A DNA stretch of 64,000 nt from Bradyrhizobium sp. S69 (GTDB lineage: Bacteria > Pseudomonadota > Alphaproteobacteria > Rhizobiales > Xanthobacteraceae): NCBI RefSeq assembly GCF_009766005.1, contig NZ_LMUK01000059.1:21902-85901 (forward strand), given 5' to 3'. Positions 1 through 8,483 of this stretch are shown in pieces. The notes beneath the pieces were generated by a model. The model made no database searches. It was not told where the DNA came from and saw only the letters and a program-made list of their open reading frames with translations. Numbering within the stretch: the stretch's first letter is position 1; each line of letters starts with the position of its first letter. The translations under genes and the position numbers were made by a program.

Positions 1-1
1 G

Positions 2-898
2 ATCACGCCATCAGGGGAAGTGCAGTGCCTGGTCAGCATCGGCGAGCATGGCCAGGGCACCGAAACCATCATCGGCCAGATCGTTGCGGAGAATTTGGGC
101 GTCGATCGCGAGACCGTGCGCGTCATCACCGGCGACACCGATGTGACGCCGTATGGTGGCGCCAACTGGGCCTGCCGCGGCGCCGGCATCGGCGGCGAAA
201 CCGCGTTTCAGGCGGCAAAGAAACTCAAACAGAATGTGCTGGCGGTAGCCGCCGCGATCCTGCAAGCCAAGCCGTCCGACCTGGATATCCAGAACGCCCA
301 GATTGTCGACGCCGGGACCGGCAACATCCGCATCGCCTTGTCGGAGGTCGCCCGCATCTCCTACTTCCGTTCGGATACGCTGCCGGATGATGTCTCGCCA
401 CAACTGACCGTGGCTCACCATTATTCTCCGAAAGGATATCCTTTCGCGTTCACCAACGGCGTTCAGGGATGCCACGTCGAGGTCGATGTCGAGACCGGAT
501 TCGTCAGGCTGATCGATGTCTGGGTGGTCGAAGACTGCGGGCGCATCATCAATCCGATGCTGGTGAACGAGCAGGTCCGCGGCGGCGCCATCCAGGGCCT
601 GGGCGCGGCGTTGTTCGAAGAGTGCCGCTATGGCGAGACCGGCCAGCTCGAGAACGGCTCGCTCGCCGATTATCTGGTGCCGATGGCCTATGAGATGCCG
701 GACATCAAGATATTCCATGTCGAAACGCCGACGCGTGATACCGAACTCGGCGCCAAGGGATGCGGTGAAGCCGGCACCGCCGCGGCGTCGGCGGCCGCGA
801 TGAATGCCGTCAACGACGCGATCGCGCCGCTAGGCGCACATGTCTCGCAAATTCCCATGACGCCTCAACGCCTGCTGCGAGCTTTGGGCAAGGTCTGA
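2..898 (+). CDS. Xanthine dehydrogenase-family molybdopterin-binding subunit, C-terminal fragment
   Basis: The frame is open from the left edge, so this is the last ~299 residues of a large (usually 700-800 aa) molybdenum hydroxylase subunit. Visible family marks are EHGQGTET and GDTDVTPYGG (molybdopterin-contacting region), EDCGRIINPMLVNEQVRGG, and near the C-terminus GAKGCGEAGT, which carries the glutamate used as general base in this family. These enzymes hydroxylate purines, aldehydes or heterocycles, or oxidise CO, together with FAD and 2Fe-2S subunits. The substrate cannot be read from this fragment. The partner subunits would lie to the left of the window. The gene converges on the minus-strand gene ending at 933, with only 34 bp between them and no clear terminator. 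Confidence 0.9.
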   Translation: MTPSGEVQCLVSIGEHGQGTETIIGQIVAENLGVDRETVRVITGDTDVTPYGGANWACRGAGIGGETAFQAAKKLKQNVLAVAAAILQAKPSDLDIQNAQIVDAGTGNIRIALSEVARISYFRSDTLPDDVSPQLTVAHHYSPKGYPFAFTNGVQGCHVEVDVETGFVRLIDVWVVEDCGRIINPMLVNEQVRGGAIQGLGAALFEECRYGETGQLENGSLADYLVPMAYEMPDIKIFHVETPTRDTELGAKGCGEAGTAAASAAAMNAVNDAIAPLGAHVSQIPMTPQRLLRALGKV

Positions 899-932
899 GC
901 GATCCGTTTGCGCGGCCGAACGTGGGCGGCAA

Positions 933-1877
933 TTAGGTTGTGACTACGATATCGTCGCCGCTCAGCGCCTGGAAATCGACCGTCACCCAGGTGGCGAACT
1001 TCACCGGCAATGTGGTGGTGGTTCCCGGAGCGGGCTTGGTGCCGAGCAAATCATAGACGATGGCGTGGCTCTCGCAGTTGGTGATCTCCAGCGAGAACGT
1101 GTCCCAGAGCAGGCCGCCACCGATGAAGCGCGTCATTTCGATCGGCGAATCCACGATCGCCTGGAAGCAGGCGCTTTGCGGCGCACCGGCGGCGCGAAAC
1201 TGCTTCAACACCACACTGGGAAGCTGCGGTTGCAGCGCATCGAGAAGATCGCCCGCAAGGCTGCCGAAGATGCCGCCGATCAGTCCGGCCCGCGCTTCGC
1301 CGGCGCTTTGCCAGACCGGCGGCTGTTGCGTCGCCGCCTGCTGCTGGACGATCCGATAGAGAACCCCGTGCTGGCCTTTGGTGGTGGCCGCCATGGTCGG
1401 AAAGAATGTCGTCGTGCAACTGAATTGCGGATTGGTCGGCGTATCCGATGCGACACCGATTTCGGCCAGCACCTTGGGCCAGCCCCAGGCCTCACGCCCG
1501 GTCACCATGCCGATGGTGTAGCTGATGAAAATATAGGGCGACCAGAACACCAGCCGGCTCGGCAGCAGATGTCCGTCGCGAAATTCAAGCAGCGGAATCC
1601 AGATCGCGCATTCCCGTCCGGGCAGCCAGCCCAGGATGTCGGTCGACGACGTGCATTGTGCGATGTCCATGAAACTCAGCATCGCCACCGGCAATGCTAC
1701 CTGGTAACGAACCTTGCCGGCGCCCGCGGGATTGAGCAGCGTATCGACGGTCCGCTGCATGGCCTTGGTATCGGCATCGATCACGAACGCATTCGCCTTG
1801 GCGTCGGTGAATACGCCTGATGGCGCAAGGCTCGCCGCGCCGTGGCCCAGCCACGAGATGAACGGCACGTTGCTCAT
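933..1877 (-). CDS. Acetoacetate decarboxylase-like protein
   Basis: A 314-residue protein. The best family mark is GREAWGWPK at about residues 135-143, which matches the GRE..(Y/F)PKK signature of acetoacetate decarboxylases. There the first lysine forms the Schiff base and the second lowers its pKa. Here the first lysine is kept but the second is valine (WPKVL), so classical acetoacetate decarboxylation is uncertain. The start at 1877 overlaps the stop of the upstream flavoprotein gene as ATGA, which indicates translational coupling. A longer in-frame start at 2255 would run far into that neighbour and is rejected. It is the last gene of the cluster that includes the cyclase at 4046-8206. 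The substrate is unknown. Confidence 0.7.
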   Translation of the reverse strand: MSNVPFISWLGHGAASLAPSGVFTDAKANAFVIDADTKAMQRTVDTLLNPAGAGKVRYQVALPVAMLSFMDIAQCTSSTDILGWLPGRECAIWIPLLEFRDGHLLPSRLVFWSPYIFISYTIGMVTGREAWGWPKVLAEIGVASDTPTNPQFSCTTTFFPTMAATTKGQHGVLYRIVQQQAATQQPPVWQSAGEARAGLIGGIFGSLAGDLLDALQPQLPSVVLKQFRAAGAPQSACFQAIVDSPIEMTRFIGGGLLWDTFSLEITNCESHAIVYDLLGTKPAPGTTTTLPVKFATWVTVDFQALSGDDIVVTT

Positions 1878-3994
1878 GCGCCTGGACCTTGCGAAAACCG
1901 GCGTTGCAGGAAATCGTAACCGACGATCCTGGTGGGTTCGCCGCAGATCGCCCGCGATGCGGCGGCGCCCGACATTACCGCGCCTTCGAAGGTCGTGGTG
2001 TTGAAGCCATGCCGCGTGCCCTCGCCGGCAAGGATGAGATTCGTGAAGCCGGATTGATCGGGATGCAGCCGGTACTGCGTGGTTCCCGCGGCCGACAACG
2101 TGCAACACTCCGTCGGATCGATATTGGCGCGCCAGAACTGGGCGTCGAAGCGCGCCTCGCCCACCGCGCCGGCCGGCGCGGTCAGCACGTTCCAGTCGAA
2201 CTTGCCGCCGACATCGGCCACCGGCCACACCGCGCCGGAGGATGCGTTGAGCCAATCGATCGATTGCTGGCGTATTTCGGCGCGCGCCGTCGCCGGCACG
2301 CCGGTGTTGGATGACGGCTGCTGGTACAGGGTCGTTTTATAGGTCCCGGTCAAATAATGAAGCGAGAGCGGCTTCGGCGCCGGCCACGGTTCGAAGCCGA
2401 GCACCTGGGTCATGTCGGCCCAGATGTTGAGATATTCCGGGCCGGCCACGGTCGCCGGCTTGCCGGTGGTCCAACCGAGCTGGCTGGTCGTGCAGTTGCA
2501 CCAGAGCTGAAGCGCCTGCGACGGCACGATGCCGATGTTTCGAACGAACGCGTCGAAGGCCGGGCTGCGCGTCATCAAGCCGGCGCACATGCTGACATCC
2601 TGGGTGTTGAGCGGCTTGTAGGCCCCGAGCGAAATCGCCTGGATGACGATGTCGAAATCCACGCCGCGGGTCAGCACCACCTTCCCGGCCGCCGGCCAGT
2701 TGGACCAGTAGCTCTCGAAATTGACTCCCGCCGCCTGCATCGCGGCGCCGTTCTGAAGCTGGTCCCAGAATGGCTGCGAAGGCCAGAAGGCCGTGCCATC
2801 CTGGCTGGTCGTCGGCGCATAAGCGCCATTGAGTGTGTCCGCCTGTCGATCGAGCCGGATGGTTTGCACCGCCGGCCTGTCCTCGGCCGGCTCGACACTC
2901 GTGATCTTGGAGAAAAACTGAAACTGAACCCCTGCATCCAGCAGATGTTCATAGAGCGGGGCAACGATCACCTCGCCCATGCCGGCCTGGACGTCCCACA
3001 TCATCGACCCCTTGTAGGTGCCGACCAGGCGCATGATGACGCCCAACGCGGTGCCGGCGGCGTAAGACGGGTCGGCGGTGTCGCCATCCTTGTACTGGAA
3101 CATGGTGTCGTAGAGCACGCGCACGACGCTGGATGACGCAACGACTTTCGGATCGGCGCCGTGATCGAGCAGCCAGGCGCGGAAATCGCTGCCATCCAGC
3201 GATTCCAGCGTGGCATCCGGCAACCATAGATCCACCATGATGCCCTGCGCGACGGCGGCGAACACATCGAGCACTTCGAAGATGATGGCGTCCTTGCTGC
3301 CCGCCGCGGCCGCGGCCCCGCGCGTTCTGGCATGCGCATCGCGCACCCAGCGCAGGATATCGGGCAGGCGTTGCAGGTCCTCGTCGGCCTGCCCTTCGAG
3401 ATGAGGCCCCAGCGCGCGGAGATGATCGATCGCCGCCTCCAGTACGGAGCTGGGCTGCGGCAGCGTCGGCGTCCGCGTTGGCGGTGGTCCCGCCACGGCC
3501 GTGGCCTCCGCCGGGCTGGGCTCGTTGCCGTTGTCAAAAATTTCCTTGAGCCAGCCGATGACGGTTTCCAGCATTTGCGCGATGGTCGGCATCAACGTGC
3601 CGTCGCCCGGCGTGCCGCTGTTGGTCGGCCAGGTCAGCGGCAGATAGTGCCAGCCGCCCTTGTCGTCCAGCATGCCGATCGGCGTGTAGTCCTGCGGCTT
3701 CACCGCGTCCTGCCAGATCCGCAGCTTCGAACCCGGCGGCGGGGTGCGCGCCGCGTAGATTTCCTGAAGCATCTTGAAGGTGTTCTCGTAACAGCCGAAC
3801 CAGACATGCAGCCCGTGTTCGAGGTTGCGTCCGATCGCATCCCGCCCGCTCGCCGCCTTGCCGCCGAGCCGCCAGCCGAGCTGATAGATGGTCACCTCGT
3901 ATCGATCGCGCAGCGCCTGGGTCTTGCTGAGCTGGTAGGCCGCACTGAGGCCGGCCATCCCGCCGCCGAGTATCGCGATTTTGGTTTTCGACAT
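1874..3994 (-). CDS. FAD-dependent oxidoreductase, carotenoid desaturase-like (paralog 1)
   Basis: A 706-residue flavoprotein. The N-terminus IAILGGGMAGLSAAYQLS is a Rossmann dinucleotide-binding motif. It is followed by GWRLGGKAASGRD and EHGLHVWFGCYENTFKML, which resemble the phytoene-desaturase/amine-oxidase superfamily (GGKaaSwr and EHGlHgwwG). A C-terminal FAD motif, LILAGEGTRHGFNTTTFEGAVMSG cut to its core LILAGEGTRH and FEGAVMSGAAASR, closes the fold. A good ribosome site (AAGGGGAAG) precedes the ATG at 3994. It is about 200 residues longer than CrtI-type desaturases, with an inserted helical region around residues 140-260. The same fold occurs in the protein at 8484-10559, so the cluster has two diverged copies. 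No carotenoid pathway gene is nearby, so the substrate is open. Confidence 0.8.
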   Translation of the reverse strand: MSKTKIAILGGGMAGLSAAYQLSKTQALRDRYEVTIYQLGWRLGGKAASGRDAIGRNLEHGLHVWFGCYENTFKMLQEIYAARTPPPGSKLRIWQDAVKPQDYTPIGMLDDKGGWHYLPLTWPTNSGTPGDGTLMPTIAQMLETVIGWLKEIFDNGNEPSPAEATAVAGPPPTRTPTLPQPSSVLEAAIDHLRALGPHLEGQADEDLQRLPDILRWVRDAHARTRGAAAAAGSKDAIIFEVLDVFAAVAQGIMVDLWLPDATLESLDGSDFRAWLLDHGADPKVVASSSVVRVLYDTMFQYKDGDTADPSYAAGTALGVIMRLVGTYKGSMMWDVQAGMGEVIVAPLYEHLLDAGVQFQFFSKITSVEPAEDRPAVQTIRLDRQADTLNGAYAPTTSQDGTAFWPSQPFWDQLQNGAAMQAAGVNFESYWSNWPAAGKVVLTRGVDFDIVIQAISLGAYKPLNTQDVSMCAGLMTRSPAFDAFVRNIGIVPSQALQLWCNCTTSQLGWTTGKPATVAGPEYLNIWADMTQVLGFEPWPAPKPLSLHYLTGTYKTTLYQQPSSNTGVPATARAEIRQQSIDWLNASSGAVWPVADVGGKFDWNVLTAPAGAVGEARFDAQFWRANIDPTECCTLSAAGTTQYRLHPDQSGFTNLILAGEGTRHGFNTTTFEGAVMSGAAASRAICGEPTRIVGYDFLQRRFSQGPGA

Positions 3995-4045
3995 TGCTTC
4001 CCCTTCGATCGGCGAATGGCGCAGGCGGGCTAGGCGCGAATTGCT

Positions 4046-7000
4046 TCAAATTCGTCCGGACGCCGCAAGGCCACACTGGATACCCCAAGGATCTGCGCCC
4101 AGTTCCTGGAGCACCGCCGCGCCGCGCGCGGCATGGCACTCCCGGACCGGCGTTTCGCCCGGTATCTTTGCCAACCACAGGTAGCATATTCCCCGTTCGA
4201 GTGGCATAGCCAACCGCTCGGCTTCCACAAGTGCTAACCGGAATTGTGCCGCGGCACGGCGGTTGCGATGACCCAGCAGCGCCAACCTTCCCGTCAGCAG
4301 ATGAGCACGCGGGCGACAGATTCGGGTCTTCGCCGCGTATTGCCAAACGCGGCGGCAAGCCTCGCGCGCTTGCGCCGTCAACGCCTCATGCGGTGCACCT
4401 TGCAGCATCGCCTGCTCCGCCAGCGCCAGATGCACCTCCGCCACCGCGCAGACGCTGAAGAACGCGATGCCCATGGTGCAAACGCTTTCGCGCATGCTGT
4501 CGAGTGCCCTTGTCGCGGCGTGCCCGGCCTGCTCGAACTCGCCCGCGCGCAGCCGGGCCGCCGCCTCAAGTCCGTCGCACAACAGCCGCTCCGCGGGATG
4601 CAGGGTTTCATCGGCCGCCGCCTTCATGTGCTCGAGCGTGCGGCGCGGCGGCAGCCCTCGCAACATATCCAGGATTCCCATGCCGGCCAGCACCCAGGCA
4701 CGAACCGGCGCGTTGTCGACCGCTTCGGCCAAAGGGCCGAATGCCTCCAGTTCCAGCGCGGCGCGTTCGAACTCGCCGGTCACCAGCGCGGTATAGCCGA
4801 CCAGCACATGGCAGGTCTGATAGCGAAAGCGATCGCCCAGCCGCTCGAAGATCGAACTCCCGCTGGCGCAGTAGGCCCGGGTTGCGTCCCAATTACCCGC
4901 CTGGAACGAATAGACCGCGGCGAACAACTGGGCCACGCCCTGGTCGGCCAGTTCGCCGGCCTGCTCCGCCAGCCCGATGGAGCGGTCGCGATAATAGCGG
5001 GCCGCGCCATGCATGCCGGCAATCCCGAGACCGATCGCCAGAGCGCCATAAGCCCCGGTTGCTTCCGTGACCGAGCCGATGCTTTCCGCCTGGTTCAGCG
5101 CGGTCAGATTTGCATGCACCATCGAGAGCGTGTCGTTCATGAAGTAGGCATGCTCGGCAAAGCGGGTATGAACGTGGGCCGAGAGTTTCAACCGATGCCG
5201 GCGCATCGGGTCGCTGGACTTTCGTATCGCGCCGAGGCGATGCAACCCTTGCAGCACCGCCTGTGCAAGCGCTGCAACCACCATTTGCGCCGCGGTCGCG
5301 GGGCGATGGACGTCGCTCAGTTGCAGGCACTCGCTGAAATGCTTGGCCGATTCCGGAAAGCGCGACAATGCGTGCAAGGCCTCACCCCGGACATACGCCA
5401 GCTGCGCGCGTTCGGCAGTCGGAAGCGCGAAGCTGGTTCGCGCGGCCAGCCGTTCGGCGCGCTCGACATGCATCAGCGCGTCGTCATTGGCATAGCCGCG
5501 GATCGCGAGCGAAGCGGCTTGCAGCCGATAGTCCAGCGCCTTACCGGTATCGGAAGCGCGCTCCCAATGATGCGCCAGCTCGGCGAAATGCGGCTGCAAG
5601 GCCGCGTGGCGCCGCTCGATCGATTCGGCGACCTGCCGGTGCAACGGCCGGCGCTGGGCGAAACTCAGCAGATCGTAGGTTGTTTCCTGGGTGATGACAT
5701 GACGAAAGGCGTAACCCGTGCCGGCGTTGCCGTCGGCGGTCGCAAGGAAGCCGGCGAGCACCAGGCCCCGCATGCTTGCATCGAGATTGCCGGGCTCGGT
5801 CGGCACCGGAAAAATTTCCCGCAGCGCCTCCACGTCGAACACCCGGCCGATCACGCTCGCCACCTTCAAGGCCAACTGGTCGGTCTGGCTCAGTCCGTCG
5901 ATACGGCTGACGATGATATCGCGCAGCCGGTGCGGCACCGCCGCGGTGGCAAGATCCGCAGCCCCGACGCTGCAGCGCTGGTCGGCGGTCTCGATCAGCC
6001 CGAGCCGCAACATCGATAGTGCCAGTTGTTCGGCATGAAAGGGCAGGCCTTCAGACTGCTGGTGCACGAACTCCGCCAGTCGTCGCGGGATCGATCGCAC
6101 CTTCAGCACTTCGGATATTATCCGCGCGGTCGAGCCGGCGTCCACACGCCGAAGCGCGATGCGCTCCGACGCACGCAGCAGCACGCGCGCTCCGGGTGCC
6201 GAGCCGGCGCCGTCGAGAGGCCGCGATGCCGCGGCGATCAGGAGCTTCGGCAACCGGCGCCCCACCGCCAGCAGCAGATCGGCCGATGCGGCGTCGATCC
6301 AGTGCAGATCATCGACCACCAGCATCAGCGGTCGTTGCGCAGCCCGGCGCGTCACCAGGATGACGATGATGTCCTCGATGCCGGTCTGGCGGGCCGCGCC
6401 TCTGATCTGCGATGCCATACCCGGATCCTCGATACCGAGCTGCACGATATCCTCGACCAGCGCCGCGCGCGGCGCGAGGCTGGTTTCCGCCAAGGCATCG
6501 GCGAGGCGCTCGCGCAGCAGCGCCGGCGCGGCATCGTCGGGATCGCCGGGCTCGCACAACAACTTCCGCAGAATCTGGCGAAAGGTGAAATAGGCGGTGG
6601 CCTGATCGATCTCGCGGGTGCCGGTCTCGACGACGGTGCAACCATTCCACCGGGCGGAATCGGCAAACTCGGCCAGCAGCCGCGACTTGCCGACGCCCGG
6701 TTCGCCTTCCAGCGCGGTCAGGCCGCCTTCGCCGCCGCGAAAGCGCTCCAGCACCGCCGCGAGCCGGGCCAGCTCATCGTCCCTGCCATGCAACGCCGTG
6801 GCCTGGGTTTCCGGCAGCCCCGGCGCGCTTCGCGGCTCGGCAAGCCGGTAGACCGTCAGGGGCTCGCTGCGCCCCTTGAAGACAATCGCTTCGGGCGGCG
6901 AAAAATCGAACTGCCCCCGGGTGACCTCCATCGTCGCGGCGTCGTACAACGCCTCGCCGCCGGCCGTCTGCATCAGGCGGGCGCCGTAGTTCATCAGCGG

Positions 7001-8206
7001 GCCATTCAGCACGTATTCGCGCCGGATCGCGTTGCCGACGTCACCGCAGAAGGCGCGTCCGGTGGTCACGCCCACCGAGCAGGGAACGCCGAGGCCGGCC
7101 AGCGTTGCGCTGATGCGCCGGGCAATCTCCACCGCGCGCGCGGCGTTATTTTCGAGACTGAACGGCGGGATACCGCAAGCGATCCGCGCGGTGATGCCCT
7201 TTTCGCTGGCCATCACGTCGAAGATCTCGACGCCCAGCGCCTCGGTGACCTGCTCCACCAGACCGAACGTCGCGAGCAATCGTCCGGCGGCCGCGGCGTC
7301 CGGCATGTCGGACTCACCGAGCCGGGCATAGACCATGCTCAAGACGCGGAATTCCGCGAGCCACCCCGACAGCTTCGAGGCGCCACGTTCGATGACGATC
7401 CGCGGAACGAAGGCAGCGACCGAGGCCGGCTCGAGCGGCACAGCTTGTGGCACCGTTTGCGGCGGCAACGCGACAGGCGGTGGCGCCGTCGCATCGAGCA
7501 GATCGTCGCGCCGCAGATCGTCCAACCGAACCGCGCGGTGTGCCGCCGCGCCCGCGACCGGCTCGATCACGGCCGACGGCCCGAGCCTGCGGGCGATGGC
7601 TTCATCCATCGCGACCTCGCCGGGCTCGACGCTGTGCAAGATCTCGCCGATGGTCCGTAATGCCTCGCCGGCGAGGACAAGAAAGCTGCGTTTGCCGCGG
7701 CCGCGCAGGATCACCGTGCTGAACGTACCGGCGGCCAGCGCCAACCGATGTTGCAGCGGTCCCAATCCGACCGGCCATTGGTGGCGCAATCCCCGCAATG
7801 CGAGCGCGGCGCGCGCCGCCTGAAGATGCGGCGTCTGCGACGGCGTGTCGTCGCGCCATAGCGCGATCACGGCGTCCCCATCGATGCGGATCACGTCGCC
7901 GCCATGCGCCAGAACGACGTCGATCACGTCGCTGAAATAATCGCTGAGCGTGCCACCGAGCAGTTCAGCGCCATCGGGCCCGGAAGCTGCGACCAGATCG
8001 GTCATCGATGTCGAGCTGACGATATCGATAAACAGGACGACCCCGCGGATATGGTCGCTATGCGGCTCCTCCGCGTGACCGGCGATACCGATCTGATGGC
8101 CGAGAAGCTGGGAAACAAAACTGCCGAGCGGCGGCAGCCTCAACGGCTCCGCCGCGGCGCTGTCCCGGCGTTCGCCGACGGACGCTCCGGCGTGGATGTT
8201 CGGCAT
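4046..8206 (-). CDS. Soluble adenylyl-cyclase-like protein: two class III cyclase domains, AAA-type ATPase, TPR-like region
   Basis: About 1386 residues. Domain 1 (roughly residues 50-220) has both metal-binding aspartate sites of class III cyclases: VVLFIDIVSSTSM and GGDVIRIDGDAVIALW. Domain 2 (about 290-450) looks like a partner cyclase domain whose first metal site is degenerate (FRVLSMVYARLG in place of FxDI). An ATPase follows, with Walker A GEPGVGKSRLL and Walker B LMLVVDDLHW. The last ~500 residues are alpha-helical and TPR-like. This order matches mammalian soluble adenylyl cyclase (ADCY10) and bacterial relatives. The start at 8206 has AGGGA 8 nt upstream; an ATG at 8242 is an alternative. 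It ends 51 bp before the flavoprotein gene at 3994, so co-transcription is likely. cAMP is the expected product, but this is inference. Confidence 0.85.
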   Translation of the reverse strand: MPNIHAGASVGERRDSAAAEPLRLPPLGSFVSQLLGHQIGIAGHAEEPHSDHIRGVVLFIDIVSSTSMTDLVAASGPDGAELLGGTLSDYFSDVIDVVLAHGGDVIRIDGDAVIALWRDDTPSQTPHLQAARAALALRGLRHQWPVGLGPLQHRLALAAGTFSTVILRGRGKRSFLVLAGEALRTIGEILHSVEPGEVAMDEAIARRLGPSAVIEPVAGAAAHRAVRLDDLRRDDLLDATAPPPVALPPQTVPQAVPLEPASVAAFVPRIVIERGASKLSGWLAEFRVLSMVYARLGESDMPDAAAAGRLLATFGLVEQVTEALGVEIFDVMASEKGITARIACGIPPFSLENNAARAVEIARRISATLAGLGVPCSVGVTTGRAFCGDVGNAIRREYVLNGPLMNYGARLMQTAGGEALYDAATMEVTRGQFDFSPPEAIVFKGRSEPLTVYRLAEPRSAPGLPETQATALHGRDDELARLAAVLERFRGGEGGLTALEGEPGVGKSRLLAEFADSARWNGCTVVETGTREIDQATAYFTFRQILRKLLCEPGDPDDAAPALLRERLADALAETSLAPRAALVEDIVQLGIEDPGMASQIRGAARQTGIEDIIVILVTRRAAQRPLMLVVDDLHWIDAASADLLLAVGRRLPKLLIAAASRPLDGAGSAPGARVLLRASERIALRRVDAGSTARIISEVLKVRSIPRRLAEFVHQQSEGLPFHAEQLALSMLRLGLIETADQRCSVGAADLATAAVPHRLRDIIVSRIDGLSQTDQLALKVASVIGRVFDVEALREIFPVPTEPGNLDASMRGLVLAGFLATADGNAGTGYAFRHVITQETTYDLLSFAQRRPLHRQVAESIERRHAALQPHFAELAHHWERASDTGKALDYRLQAASLAIRGYANDDALMHVERAERLAARTSFALPTAERAQLAYVRGEALHALSRFPESAKHFSECLQLSDVHRPATAAQMVVAALAQAVLQGLHRLGAIRKSSDPMRRHRLKLSAHVHTRFAEHAYFMNDTLSMVHANLTALNQAESIGSVTEATGAYGALAIGLGIAGMHGAARYYRDRSIGLAEQAGELADQGVAQLFAAVYSFQAGNWDATRAYCASGSSIFERLGDRFRYQTCHVLVGYTALVTGEFERAALELEAFGPLAEAVDNAPVRAWVLAGMGILDMLRGLPPRRTLEHMKAAADETLHPAERLLCDGLEAAARLRAGEFEQAGHAATRALDSMRESVCTMGIAFFSVCAVAEVHLALAEQAMLQGAPHEALTAQAREACRRVWQYAAKTRICRPRAHLLTGRLALLGHRNRRAAAQFRLALVEAERLAMPLERGICYLWLAKIPGETPVRECHAARGAAVLQELGADPWGIQCGLAASGRI

Positions 8207-8483
8207 GACGGCAGTCCCTGGCCTGCGGCACCTCGCTACCATCAAACACAGGCAATTCCACGATACAAGTTGACCCGAAGCTAATTAGTTCAACAAAAGC
8301 CGCCATTTGTAGGCAATCGAAGCCGCATCACAGGTTGCGTCAGTGTCGTGATGCGCGGTGACGGCGACAGGTTTTTTTGTCGGTGACATCCGCGCAAATG
8401 CCGGCTCCCGCCACGGCGCAATTTCGCCGCAGGCCAAGCCCCCGCTAGGGTATCAAGCACCCGCGAAGGGTATTAAGCGGCGG

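Noticed and set aside
933..2255. Longer version of the decarboxylase-like protein
   Set aside because: The extra N-terminus lies inside the flavoprotein gene and has no family similarity; the ATGA overlap at 1874-1877 fixes the start.
4244..6019. 591-codon plus-strand frame opposite the cyclase gene
   Set aside because: It is antisense to a gene with clear domains, has no motif, and is rich in Arg, Gln and His as expected from a GC-rich shadow frame.
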